Below, one piece after another: positions 1 to 8,633 of a stretch of DNA of 64,000 nucleotides. Source of the DNA: Massilia pinisoli. Its GTDB lineage: Bacteria; Pseudomonadota; Gammaproteobacteria; Burkholderiales; Burkholderiaceae_D. The position numbers and the translations under genes were made by a program. Numbering within the stretch: position 1 is the stretch's first letter; each line of letters starts with the position of its first letter. The notes below the pieces were generated by a model that did not search any database, was not told the origin of the DNA, and worked only from the letters and a program-made list of their open reading frames with translations. The stretch spans positions 327,495-391,494 of the forward strand of contig NZ_JANUGW010000005.1 of the NCBI RefSeq assembly GCF_024753285.1, read 5' to 3'.

Positions 1-911
1 CCCTTGCAGGCGTCCTTGCCGGCGTTCGTGTCGGCCAGCTTTTCCGACGTGTGGGGGGCGCCCGTGTCCGGACGCTTGCCGGCCGTGTCATGGCCGGCGT
101 CCGCGCCGCCGCCGCGATGGCCGCGGCGGCCCGCGAGCGCGTCCGCCGCGAGCGGGGCCGCCGCGCCGGCCGCCAGCAGCGCTGCGCCGCCCGCCGCCGC
201 ACCCGCGCCGGCGCCCGCGCCCGCGCCGACCTTCTGGGCCACCTCGTTCGCGGCGGCGCCGGCCGCGAGTCCCGCGCCGCTTTCCGCCGCGCGCTTGAAC
301 AGGCCCTTCGGACCGCCGACGACGTCGCCCACGAAGCCCTGCACCGCCGAATTGCCGACGTGGCCGGCCTCCATCGCGCCCACCACCGCGTTCGCCGCCA
401 TGCCCTCCGGCGTCAGGTCGCAGGCGAGCGACACGGCATCGCCGGCCACGCCCATGACGTCGCCGCAGGCCTTGCGGAAATCGCCCGAGGCGATGTCCTT
501 GGCGGCGTTGACCGTGCCGTTCACCGTGCCCTCGACGGCATCGGCCACGTCCTGGACCATCTTGTCGGCCACGTTGCGCTCGAAGTCGACCGCCTTGTCC
601 TCGAAGCCCTTGACCTTCTGTGCCATCTTGTCGAGCGACTTATTCAGGTGCATGTCGGTGGTGGCGTCGCAGATCGCCTCGATTTCGGTCTTGGGCAGCT
701 CGGTGAATGCCTTGACGCTGCACTGCGCGCAGCGCACCGCGTCGTTGAGGGCCGCCTTGAACCTGCCGTGGGCGACGTCGTCCACCATGTGGGCGGCCGC
801 CTCCCCGGCGTGGACGACGTCCTTCGCGATGTGTTCGACGCCGTGCACGACGTCCTTGGCCGCATGCTCGATCGCATGGCCCAGATGTTTGAAGAAGCTC
901 TTGAAGCTCAT
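1..911 (-). CDS. Candidate type III secreted protein, C-terminus cut by the window edge
   Basis: An open frame runs from an ATG at 911 off the left edge (at least 303 codons), so only the front is seen. The start has a good ribosome binding site (AGAAAGG). The N-terminal ~45 residues are His/Lys/Asp-rich and look like repeated amphipathic helix units (short motifs such as KDVVHG and KDVVHAG). The middle has a Gly/Ala-rich hydrophobic stretch that could insert in a membrane, followed by a polar Gly/His tail. There is no classical signal peptide. An exact hrpII-type box with a well-placed -10 lies just upstream, which ties it to the T3SS regulon. I do not recognise a family; effector, harpin-like or translocator-like are all possible. 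The coding frame is well supported, the role is inferred. Confidence 0.6.
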   Translation of the reverse strand, partial: MSFKSFFKHLGHAIEHAAKDVVHGVEHIAKDVVHAGEAAAHMVDDVAHGRFKAALNDAVRCAQCSVKAFTELPKTEIEAICDATTDMHLNKSLDKMAQKVKGFEDKAVDFERNVADKMVQDVADAVEGTVNGTVNAAKDIASGDFRKACGDVMGVAGDAVSLACDLTPEGMAANAVVGAMEAGHVGNSAVQGFVGDVVGGPKGLFKRAAESGAGLAAGAAANEVAQKVGAGAGAGAGAAAGGAALLAAGAAAPLAADALAGRRGHRGGGADAGHDTAGKRPDTGAPHTSEKLADTNAGKDACK

Positions 912-970
912 GTTGTTGCCTTTCTGCGAGTTGAAATTGGATTCCCCACGGGCCGCGAAGCGCCCCTTCC

Positions 971-1032
971 AGCGTAGCGGCCGCGGCGCGGCGGGCCGGC
1001 GCGCGGAACGAAGCCGCGCGCTGCGGCGCGAA
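971..1032 (-). promoter_or_regulatory. hrpII-type promoter for the left-edge secreted-protein gene
   Basis: On the minus strand TTCG (1032-1029), 16 bases, TTCG (1012-1009), then 32 bases and TACGCT (976-971), which fits the YANNNT -10 of HrpB/HrpX-dependent promoters. It lies in the gap after the transglycosylase gene, about 60 bases before the ATG at 911. The box is read directly; control by the local AraC regulator is inferred. Confidence 0.65.
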
Positions 1033-1037
1033 GCGGC

Positions 1038-1451
1038 TCAGCCGCCGTGCGCTTCGACGATGCGCCGGATCGACGCCTGGTAGCGGGCGCGCTCCGCCGG
1101 CGTCTCGGAGTGGTAGGCGCCCACCGCGTCCCACGTGTTGCCGTACTTGAGCATCATCTTGCGCAGGTGCCAGGCGGCGACGTAGACGCCGACGCACGGC
1201 TCCATCAACTGCGATGGATCGATGCCCCAGCGCCGCAGTTCGCCGGCGTGGATCGAGTTGATCTGCATGAGGCCATAGTCGACGGAGCCGTTGGCGTTGC
1301 GGTGCAGCGCGTCGCGGCGGCCGTGCGACTCCTGCCACGCGATGGCGCGCAGCACGGCCGGATTGACGTGCTGGTACGCGGCCGCATCGTCGAAGCAGTC
1401 GGCGTGCGCCGACGCGGCCACGCACAGGGCGAGCGCGGCGAGGCGGCGCAT
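1038..1451 (-). CDS. T3SS-associated lytic transglycosylase (IpgF/IagB/Hpa2 type)
   Basis: A 137-residue exported soluble lytic transglycosylase that would open peptidoglycan locally so the secretion apparatus can assemble. Residues 1-18 form a signal peptide ending near AHA. The catalytic glutamate is in AWQESHG (about E41), followed by the family GLMQIN motif (about residues 65-70). The length is typical of the short T3SS-linked enzymes. I chose the ATG at 1451 because it gives a clean signal peptide and overlaps the stop of the upstream large effector gene (TGATG), implying translational coupling. A longer in-frame start further upstream has no signal peptide and is unlikely. Confidence 0.88.
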   Translation of the reverse strand: MRRLAALALCVAASAHADCFDDAAAYQHVNPAVLRAIAWQESHGRRDALHRNANGSVDYGLMQINSIHAGELRRWGIDPSQLMEPCVGVYVAAWHLRKMMLKYGNTWDAVGAYHSETPAERARYQASIRRIVEAHGG

Positions 1452-4400
1452 CACACGGCCCCGGGTTCGTGGTCGGATGGTTCGGCGTGCGGCGCGGGCT
1501 GTTGGGCCCACGCGCGCACGACGTCCGGCGGCGCCGCCGTCGCGTACAGTTCACGGTCCGTGTTCACCGTGCGGCTGGCCATCGACACGAGGCCGAAGTT
1601 CAGGCCGCGCACGTCGGCGGCGCTCTGCGACTCGATCGCCTGCATCTGCATTGGCACCCACGAATGCTCGTCGCTCAGGCGCGCCATCATGTGCTGCGAG
1701 ATCTGCGCGAGCTGCGGATCGTCCGGATTGCGCGCATGGATGGCCGACGCCAGCGCGGCGCTCTCGTCGAGCCCCTTGCGCACGTCGGCGCGCAGGCGCG
1801 AACGCACCGCGTAGCGCTGGCCGGCGCCCGCCCAGTTCTCGACGCGGGACATGAACTTCTGCATCTCCTGCGGTCCCTCTTCCGGTCCGTGCGCCGCCAC
1901 GAACACGCGCTCGAGCTGCTCGTGGCGGCCCGGCTCGGCCACCATCGCCTTGAAGTGGGCGGGGTCGCGGTAATCGACTTCGCGCAGCGTATAGGTCTCG
2001 GACAGGCGGCCGTTGTCGACGAGCGCGCGGAACGTCGTGTTGACGCCCTTGTCTACCAGGCTGAGATTCATCTGCTTGCCGAACATCGGGATCGGACGGT
2101 TCAACGTCTCGGACGTCGGGTCCGTCGTGGTGCCCGGCGCGAACGTGCCGCTGCCGCCGGCCACGGGAACCGTCGGCATGACCGTGGAGCCGCTCACCGT
2201 GGCATTCACCTGGAAGCGCGACAACTCGTTATTGCGGATCATGCGGTGGTCGCCCGTGGTCTCCGTACGGCGGTTCATGGCTTTCGACGTGAGGTCGGCG
2301 GTGATGCTGCTGGCTACGCTCACGCCCGCGGCCTCGAACGGCTTGGGCGACGCGATGCCCACGGCGCGCGCGTTGGCCGACGCGGTGGCCGTGTGGTGCA
2401 CGCTGTTGGCGGACTGGGACTGCCAGCCGATCGACAGCGTGTCGCTTTCGAGGAATTCGCTCGCGACGTGTTCCCACGTCCGCGCCGGGTCCAGCTTGGC
2501 GCCGTCCGGGCCCTTGGCCAGGGCGAACATGGTGTCGATGAACTTGACCATCTCGTCGCGCGACTTGCCGGCATTCCAGCCTTCGCCGTTCGGATTCTCC
2601 TCGCGCATCGTGCGCACCATCACGCCGCGCACCTGCGTCGTGTCGCCCGCGAGCGGCGTGACGGTCGCGGCACCGCCGCCCTGCAGGCCGAATTTCGAGA
2701 AGCCCTTGCGCACCGACGCCGCGATGCCGCCACCGAGGCCGCCGGCGAGCTGGCGCTGGGTGCCGAGGAACACTTCGGCGCCGTGATGGCTCGTGCCGAA
2801 ACTGAACACGGCATTGCTGCCGTGCAGCACGCGCACGTCGGCCACCGGCGCCACCGATCCCTTCATGGTCCAGCAGGACATCGCCGCCGTGAACTGCTCG
2901 GATGCCTTCTTCAGCGCGATCGACACCGCGTTGGTGTTGATGCCCAGCGTGCCGCCGTTCGACGCGGTGACCACGGCGCCCCATTGGTGTTCCTGCATGA
3001 AGCTGCGCACGAACGCCTGCACGCCTTCCGGGGTCAGGTCGGCCGGCTTCGTGTTGGCCGGGTCGACGAGGGTGGCGGCCTTGCGCATGGCCGCGCCGAA
3101 CGCCGTCTCCTTGTTGGCCGTCGGGCTGCCTGCCGGCGCCGGCTCGGACTCGTGCAGGCCGCCTTCCTTGGCCCACGCGCGCACGTTCGCCAGGGTCACG
3201 CTCTTGCCTTCCCAGTGCGTCAGCTTGGCGGCCAGCGCCTGCACGCCGCTTTCCGGCACGCCGTGCCGCGCCGCGATGTCGAGCGCCACCTGCATCAGCG
3301 CGTTCTTGTCGAGCACGTGGCCGAGCGGGCGCGTCTGCTCCATCGTGCCTGTCACGTGGTTCAGCAGCGCGCTGCGCTCCACCGCGGACGGCAGCGGCGT
3401 GCCCGGCGTGGCCAGCGCGTGCGCGTCCACGCCAGTCGTCGGCAGATGCGCCGCGAGGTGTTCGCTCAGCGTCTTCATCGCGGTGCCGACGTGCTTGTCG
3501 AGCGCTGTCATGTTGTCGTCCGGGTGGCCTTGCGCGGCATTGTTGACGCCCATCGAGCGCAGCGAATCGATCGGCGACTTCTTGCGGCCGAAGGCGTTGT
3601 GCAGGCCCGTCATCGCCAGCTTTGCCTGCGCCTTCACGAACGGCACGGCGGTGGCCGGCTTGCGCACGTCCAGCTTCACCGCGCTGTTCTTTTCGTGCTT
3701 GGCCGCGCGCGCCACGTACTTGCCGAACTTGGCGAGACGGCCCTGCAGCTTCGACAGGTCGGTGCCCGGACCGCTTGCGCGGAAGCCCTGCTTCCACGCG
3801 AACACCGCCGCTTTCTCGGCCGGCGGCAGTGCCGCATATGGACTCGCGCCCGCGACGGCAGGCGCCGCATGCATGCGCAGCTCGACGGCAAGCACGGTTT
3901 CCGCCAGCGTGGCCGGAGCACCCGTCGCCACCTTCAGCGTGGCGTGCATGCCCGCCTGCGCCAACGGGTCGCCGTGTACGAGCTTGAGCTCTTCCGAGAC
4001 CTTGGCGGCTGCCGTCAGCAGCCGCTGCATGCCGGCCTGGCGCTCGGGCGCGGGCGGCGGCTGCATCATCTTCAGCAGCGCCTGGAAGCCCGCATGCGTG
4101 GACGCCAGGCCGGCCGCCGTGCGCAGCGCGTCGACGCCCGCCCCTTCCAGCGTCCCGGACTTCAGCGCGTGCAGCATCGCGTCCACTTGCGGCCCGGAGC
4201 ACAGGGTGGCCAGTGCGGCTGTCGCGCGCCCGGGGTCGCGCGCGCATGCCTGCGCCAGGTGCTCGCCCACCAGCAGGTGCTGGGTGAACGGGAAGCTGGT
4301 GGCCGGCGGGTCGGCCGGCAGATGGCTGCCGCTGGGCGCGGCCGGTCCGGCCAGCGCGGGCATCAGGTGCTCGACCAGCACGGTCAGGCGCGCCGCAGAC

Positions 4401-5170
4401 TGCATCTGGTTGCGCGGATGGGCGAACATGTTCCACACGTGGTCCTTCATTGCGACCTCGTCGTGCAGCGCCGCCATGGGCGCGGCCGGCTTGCCCGTCT
4501 TGGCCGGCGTCGGTACTTCGGGCGCGATCTGCTTGACGACAGTGCGCATCGTCTTGAGGTAATTGTTACGGTTGGCGCCGAGCGGGCCTTTCGGCAAGGG
4601 CTGGCCCGGCGCCGGCGGCGGCGGCGCGGGCCGCATGCGCGGGGGCAGCTTCGCGGGCGCCAGCGCGGGGCCGGTCTGCGGCAGCTGCACGCCCTTGGCC
4701 GGCCGCGTGCGCACGCGCGTGAACAGGCTCGACGTCTGTGTCGATACGTGCTTCGGAGCCGGATTGCGTATCGTGTGGGCCACGTCGTTGACCGTCGGCC
4801 GGCGCGGGGTGGCGCGGGCGGCAGGCGGCGCGGCAGGCGGCGCGGCGGGGGGCGCGGCGGGGGGCGCGGCGGGGGGCGCGGCGGGGGGCGCGGCGGGCGG
4901 CGGGGTCGGGTGCGTTTCCGCGACTTCCTCGATCTCGCTGATGGACGGTGCCACCGGATGGACGGCCGCGCTCCTGCGGCTGCTGCGGTTGCCGCTGTCG
5001 CTGCTGGCGCTGCGGATCAGTTGCGCAAGCGTCGGCAACCGGTTCAGTTCCGCAGGCGCGCTGCCGCGGCGGCCACGGGGCACGGCGGCCGGCGCGGTCG
5101 ACGGCGTTTCGGTGGCATGGTCGTCGACGTGATGGGTAGCGATTTGGGAAGTGCTGCCGGTGCGGATCAT
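1451..5170 (-). CDS. Large candidate type III effector (1239 aa)
   Basis: A 1239-residue protein with no signal peptide. The N-terminal ~230 residues are Ser/Thr/Pro/Arg-rich and disordered-looking, as in secretion leaders, with a Pro-Ala repeat at roughly residues 90-118. The middle (about 240-800) is Ala-rich helical. From about 770 onward there is a Gly-rich, beta-type region with many Ser/Thr/Val residues, then a helical tail. Size and layout recall large plant-pathogen effectors such as the AvrE or AWR families, but I see no motif that proves membership. The ATG at 5170 has an AAGGAG site, and an exact hrpII box with -10 lies 30 bases further up. It is coupled to the transglycosylase gene downstream. 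Coding is certain; the effector role is inferred from promoter and context. Confidence 0.7.
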   Translation of the reverse strand: MIRTGSTSQIATHHVDDHATETPSTAPAAVPRGRRGSAPAELNRLPTLAQLIRSASSDSGNRSSRRSAAVHPVAPSISEIEEVAETHPTPPPAAPPAAPPAAPPAAPPAAPPAAPPAARATPRRPTVNDVAHTIRNPAPKHVSTQTSSLFTRVRTRPAKGVQLPQTGPALAPAKLPPRMRPAPPPPAPGQPLPKGPLGANRNNYLKTMRTVVKQIAPEVPTPAKTGKPAAPMAALHDEVAMKDHVWNMFAHPRNQMQSAARLTVLVEHLMPALAGPAAPSGSHLPADPPATSFPFTQHLLVGEHLAQACARDPGRATAALATLCSGPQVDAMLHALKSGTLEGAGVDALRTAAGLASTHAGFQALLKMMQPPPAPERQAGMQRLLTAAAKVSEELKLVHGDPLAQAGMHATLKVATGAPATLAETVLAVELRMHAAPAVAGASPYAALPPAEKAAVFAWKQGFRASGPGTDLSKLQGRLAKFGKYVARAAKHEKNSAVKLDVRKPATAVPFVKAQAKLAMTGLHNAFGRKKSPIDSLRSMGVNNAAQGHPDDNMTALDKHVGTAMKTLSEHLAAHLPTTGVDAHALATPGTPLPSAVERSALLNHVTGTMEQTRPLGHVLDKNALMQVALDIAARHGVPESGVQALAAKLTHWEGKSVTLANVRAWAKEGGLHESEPAPAGSPTANKETAFGAAMRKAATLVDPANTKPADLTPEGVQAFVRSFMQEHQWGAVVTASNGGTLGINTNAVSIALKKASEQFTAAMSCWTMKGSVAPVADVRVLHGSNAVFSFGTSHHGAEVFLGTQRQLAGGLGGGIAASVRKGFSKFGLQGGGAATVTPLAGDTTQVRGVMVRTMREENPNGEGWNAGKSRDEMVKFIDTMFALAKGPDGAKLDPARTWEHVASEFLESDTLSIGWQSQSANSVHHTATASANARAVGIASPKPFEAAGVSVASSITADLTSKAMNRRTETTGDHRMIRNNELSRFQVNATVSGSTVMPTVPVAGGSGTFAPGTTTDPTSETLNRPIPMFGKQMNLSLVDKGVNTTFRALVDNGRLSETYTLREVDYRDPAHFKAMVAEPGRHEQLERVFVAAHGPEEGPQEMQKFMSRVENWAGAGQRYAVRSRLRADVRKGLDESAALASAIHARNPDDPQLAQISQHMMARLSDEHSWVPMQMQAIESQSAADVRGLNFGLVSMASRTVNTDRELYATAAPPDVVRAWAQQPAPHAEPSDHEPGAV
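4813..4904 (-). repeat. 12-base tandem repeat coding Pro-Pro-Ala-Ala
   Basis: About seven near-perfect copies of GGCGCGGCGGGG (plus-strand reading) within the large effector gene. Each copy is four codons (PPAA), so gain or loss of units keeps the frame and only changes the length of a Pro/Ala linker between the secretion leader and the body of the protein. Confidence 0.8.
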
Positions 5171-5200
5171 GCGGAACTCCTTGAGAAGATGCGTTGGGTC

Positions 5201-5261
5201 AGCTTAGCGGGCGCGGACGGCCCCTTCGCGCGGCAAGCGAAGGCGTCGCCGCCGCGGCGAA
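5201..5261 (-). promoter_or_regulatory. hrpII-type promoter for the large effector gene
   Basis: On the minus strand TTCG (5261-5258), 16 bases, TTCG (5241-5238), then 31 bases and TAAGCT (5206-5201). It lies in the 98-base gap after sctC and 30 bases before the effector ATG. This gives the effector-transglycosylase pair its own promoter rather than relying on read-through from sctC. Confidence 0.7.
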
Positions 5262-5268
5262 GCACGGG

Positions 5269-7008
5269 TCACGTGGGCGTGACGATGCGCGGCGTGAGCA
5301 GGAACAGGCGGCGGAATTTCTGCTTCTGGTCCTGCTTGTTCTTGAAGAGGGCGCCGACGACGGGCAGCTTCGAGAGGAACGGCACGTCCGTGTTGCCAGT
5401 GGTGATCTGCTCGACCGAGTACCCGCCGATCAGGAGGCTTTCGCCGTCGCGGATCAGCGCCTCCGTGTCGATCTCGCTGTTGTTCACGACCGGGAGCTGG
5501 CCCACCAGTTGGCCCGTCAGCTGGCCGTCCTCGATGTGGACCGTGAGCCGGATTCCGCCGTCGGCCTGCGGCACCACCATCGGCAGCACGCGCAGCGACG
5601 TGCCGGCCGACACGCTGTACAGGTCGGACGATTGATAGCCCGCGACCGGCACGTAGAACGTCGTCTTGTTGTCCATGACGGCTTCCACGTGGTCCAGCGT
5701 GGCGACCTTCGGACTCGCCGTGATGCGCGCTTCGCTGGTCTGCTCCAGCGCGCTGACGCGGGCCAGCAGATAGCGGCCGGCGCCGCCCAGCACGGCCGTC
5801 AACGTGCCGCCGGTGGGCGTCATGGCGGGCGTGTTGTCGGCGGTGGGCGTGCCGAAGCCGGACGGGTTCAGGGAGCCCGGGAAGCCGGCCTGCGCCAGGT
5901 TGCCGGCGCCCGTCTCCAGGTCGACGTGGCTGCCGTGCAAGCGCCAGTCGACGCCCAGCTGCGCCAGCGCGTTCTCGGTGACGTCGATGATGCTCGCGCT
6001 GATCTCCAGCACCTGCGGCCGCGTGTCGAGCGTGGCGATCAGGCGTTCGTAGTCGGCCATCTTTTCCGGCAGATCGCGCACCAGCACGGCGTTCGTGCGC
6101 GGGTCGGGCTGGATCGTGGGCATGTCGTCCTCGGCCGGCGCGGCGCCCTGCCCCGCGGGCGCCGCGGGCTCGGTCGCGGTGCCCGTCGGCAGCGGCGGCT
6201 TGCGCGGCGCGTTGTCGGCGCCGCCCAGGCCCGGCAGCGCGGCGCTCCAGAAGCCGCCCGGCGCGGCCGGCTGCCCGGTCTTCGGCGCGGCACTGGCGAC
6301 GCGCGCCACGAGTCCTGTCGCCATCGGCGCCAGCGGCGGCGCCGCCGCGTTTTTCTGGTAGATGCTGCGCAGGATGCCGGCCACGCCGGGCAGCGTGACC
6401 TGCTGGCCGCCGATGCGCAGCGGATGGTCGGCCGCCCACGCATACCGCAGCGGAAACACGCGTACCTCGAGCGTGCGCCGCTGCTGGTGGTCGACGTCGA
6501 TCTTGTGCGCGAGCTCCGTGAGCAGCTCCACGTAGCGCGGCGGACCGGACACGAGCACCGTGTCGGTCGGGTCGTCGTACACGATCGCAAAGCGCGGATC
6601 GGCGATGCGCAGGCGCGCGACGGCGGCGCGCAGGTCGGCCGGATGGGCATGCGTGAAGCCGATCGACGCGCCCTTCACCTCGTTGGCGCCGGCCACGTAC
6701 AGCACGGTGCCGTCGTAGTACCAGACGAAGCCGAACGACGCGGCCAGGTGGTCGAGGAAGCGCTGCGGCGGCTCGGCGAAGCTGCCGGTGACGTTGCCCT
6801 CGACCTGGGGCGAGATCGACGCCATCACGTTCTGGCTCGCGGCCAGTTCGCGCAGGATCTCCTTGACGTCCTTGTGGTCGGCGACGTACTTGATGCTGCC
6901 GGTGCGCCAGGGGATCGTGTGCGCGGCGGCGGGTGCCGCGCTTGCCGGGTGCGCGCAGGCGAGCCAGAGCGCCAGCAGCGCGGCGCCGGACGGGGAACAC
7001 TTGTGCAT
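5269..7008 (-). CDS. sctC: T3SS outer-membrane secretin SctC (HrcC/YscC)
   Basis: A 579-residue secretin that forms the outer-membrane ring of the T3SS. Residues 1-24 are a signal peptide. N-terminal N0/N1-type ring domains cover about 30-210, and a low-complexity Pro/Ala linker lies at about 235-300. The second secretin N-domain (PDPRTNAVLVRD) is at about 305-365, and the beta-barrel secretin domain runs from about 400 to the end with typical segments (SPKVATLD; GESLLIGG; PFLSKLPVVG). The length fits HrcC. It starts 29 bases after the stop of the AraC-type regulator, so the two are probably co-transcribed; I see no hrpII box directly in front of it. In Hrp2 clusters hrcC usually follows hrcT; here about 6 kb separates them. 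Confidence 0.95.
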   Translation of the reverse strand: MHKCSPSGAALLALWLACAHPASAAPAAAHTIPWRTGSIKYVADHKDVKEILRELAASQNVMASISPQVEGNVTGSFAEPPQRFLDHLAASFGFVWYYDGTVLYVAGANEVKGASIGFTHAHPADLRAAVARLRIADPRFAIVYDDPTDTVLVSGPPRYVELLTELAHKIDVDHQQRRTLEVRVFPLRYAWAADHPLRIGGQQVTLPGVAGILRSIYQKNAAAPPLAPMATGLVARVASAAPKTGQPAAPGGFWSAALPGLGGADNAPRKPPLPTGTATEPAAPAGQGAAPAEDDMPTIQPDPRTNAVLVRDLPEKMADYERLIATLDTRPQVLEISASIIDVTENALAQLGVDWRLHGSHVDLETGAGNLAQAGFPGSLNPSGFGTPTADNTPAMTPTGGTLTAVLGGAGRYLLARVSALEQTSEARITASPKVATLDHVEAVMDNKTTFYVPVAGYQSSDLYSVSAGTSLRVLPMVVPQADGGIRLTVHIEDGQLTGQLVGQLPVVNNSEIDTEALIRDGESLLIGGYSVEQITTGNTDVPFLSKLPVVGALFKNKQDQKQKFRRLFLLTPRIVTPT

Positions 7009-7037
7009 GGGACTCCTGTGGTGGTGGCGGGCGGCGT

Positions 7038-8432
7038 TCAGCGGCAGACGCTGGCCGACGGCGCTTCGTTGAACTGTTTGCGGTAGCCGCGGATCAGCGA
7101 CGAGCGGCTCTTCAGCCCGACCCGGTGCGCGGTCTTGAGGATGCCGTCACTGGCGCCGTCGTCGGCCAGCAGCTCGGCGCGCACGGCGTCGAGCCGCATG
7201 CGCCGCAGCACGGCGGTCGGCGACATGCCGAGGTTCTCGCGGAACGCCAGTTGCAGCGCGCGTTCCGTGACGCCGATATGCGCCGCGATCTCGCCCGTGG
7301 ACAGGTCGTTGTTGCGATAGTGGTCCGCGATGTAACGGTAGGCGCGGCGGTACTTGGCCGGCAGGCGCGCGCTGATGTCGTCGCTGGGCTGGGCGGCCGG
7401 CGGCGCCATGCCGTCCAGCGGCTTGATGACCTGGGTCTCGCTGCGCAGGCATTGCAGCGCCTCGGCCGTGTAGGCGGCATACGCCTTCAGCGCCGCCGCG
7501 CTGTCGCCCTTCAGCATCGCGATCTTGGCCTGGCAGTAGCGCTGGTCCAGGCTCCAGCGGCGGTCGCGCGGGTCGGCGTGGCGGCCGCGCTGCAGGCTCT
7601 GCTCGGCCAGGTCGACGTGGTCGCCGGCCAGCGCCGCGAGCGCGATCTCGACGTGCAGGGCGACGTCGCCGGCGCAGTGGCGATACAGCACGCTCATCAC
7701 GTCGCGCTCGCCGTCGGCCAGGCGCAGAAGCAGGGCCAGGCACGCATGGCGCCGTGCCGCCAGTTCCGGCGCCGGCCGGCGGGCGTCGCAGGCGGCCATC
7801 GCGTCGGCGAAGCGCTGCCACTCTTCGCGGTGGTCGCCGCGCACCGCGGCCGACTGCCAGAACACGTGATCGCGCAGGCCGGCGGCGCAGCGCACGCCCA
7901 GCCGCACGGCGCAGTCGAGCGCGAGCAGGTCGGCCAGCAGCAGCCAACGGCCGTCCTCGGCCGCCTCGCCCAGCGCGCGCGCCTGGCGCAGCGCGTCGTC
8001 GCACGCGGCCTGCTGGCCCAGCTGGTGGTGCACGAGGGCCGCCCCCAGCACCGCCTCGGCCTTCTGCGGCACGGTCGCGGCGCCGTCCTGGACGATACGG
8101 GCGAAACAGTGCAGCGCGGCGCTGTAGCGGTGCAGGTTCAGCGCCTGCCAGCCCGCATTGCGGCACGACAGCAGGCGCACGGCATCGTTCGAGCCCTGCA
8201 GTTTTTGCGCGCGCCGGAAATGGTCTTCGGCGTCTTCTTCGTAGCCCAGCAGCAGGGCCGCGTCGGCCAGCGCCTGCAGCGCCGGCGCGTCGGCCGTCCC
8301 GTCGTCACCGCCCAGCCGGCGCGCGTGGCGGTGGGCGGCCTCGAAATCTCCTTCCTGCATGGCGCGGGCATAGGACGGCATGGCCTGGTCATGGGTTTGT
8401 GCGGAAATCAGCGCGAGATAAATCTGAAACAT
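7038..8432 (-). CDS. AraC-type T3SS regulator with TPR-like N-terminus (HrpB/HrpX style)
   Basis: A 464-residue transcription factor. The N-terminal ~340 residues are helical, TPR-like repeats. The last ~110 residues hold an AraC double helix-turn-helix (segments STGEIAAHIGVTERALQ and SPTAVLRRMRLDAVR). This layout and size match HrpB of Ralstonia and HrpX of Xanthomonas, which bind TTCG-N16-TTCG boxes. Five exact boxes in this window make it the prime candidate master activator. The start at 8432 follows a GAGGTGA site; a longer frame starting at 8606 has no such support. It lies directly upstream of sctC on the same strand. The final helix-turn-helix is slightly unusual (KSRSSLIRGYRKQF). Confidence 0.85.
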   Translation of the reverse strand: MFQIYLALISAQTHDQAMPSYARAMQEGDFEAAHRHARRLGGDDGTADAPALQALADAALLLGYEEDAEDHFRRAQKLQGSNDAVRLLSCRNAGWQALNLHRYSAALHCFARIVQDGAATVPQKAEAVLGAALVHHQLGQQAACDDALRQARALGEAAEDGRWLLLADLLALDCAVRLGVRCAAGLRDHVFWQSAAVRGDHREEWQRFADAMAACDARRPAPELAARRHACLALLLRLADGERDVMSVLYRHCAGDVALHVEIALAALAGDHVDLAEQSLQRGRHADPRDRRWSLDQRYCQAKIAMLKGDSAAALKAYAAYTAEALQCLRSETQVIKPLDGMAPPAAQPSDDISARLPAKYRRAYRYIADHYRNNDLSTGEIAAHIGVTERALQLAFRENLGMSPTAVLRRMRLDAVRAELLADDGASDGILKTAHRVGLKSRSSLIRGYRKQFNEAPSASVCR

Positions 8433-8633
8433 GGGCGTCACCTCGTTCGTGCAACATGCGATGGGAGCAGCGCCGGGTTGGCTGTCTGCAGTGCAACCAT
8501 GGTCGCAAAACAACGGAACGCTGACGATCCCGCATATGTCGGATAGCCCGTCCGACAATTGTCCGACGCAAACATTTAGTCTATGGTAATGTAAAAATGT
8601 TTCCAATTCTCAAGTAACAAACTCGGAGAACAG

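Noticed and set aside
4813..4904. CRISPR-like array
   Set aside because: The 12-base units are contiguous, have no spacers and are in frame within a coding region.
1469..5635. A 1388-codon open frame on the plus strand opposite the large effector gene
   Set aside because: It is Arg/His/Gly-rich nonsense caused by high GC at third codon positions; it runs across two real genes and an intergenic promoter and has no domain.
7009..7037. A separate hrpII promoter for sctC
   Set aside because: The gap to the regulator gene is only 29 bases and contains no TTCG pair; sctC is better explained by read-through from the regulator gene.
8433..8633. An hrpII box in front of the AraC regulator (autoregulation)
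   Set aside because: No TTCG-N16-TTCG is present on either strand in this region.
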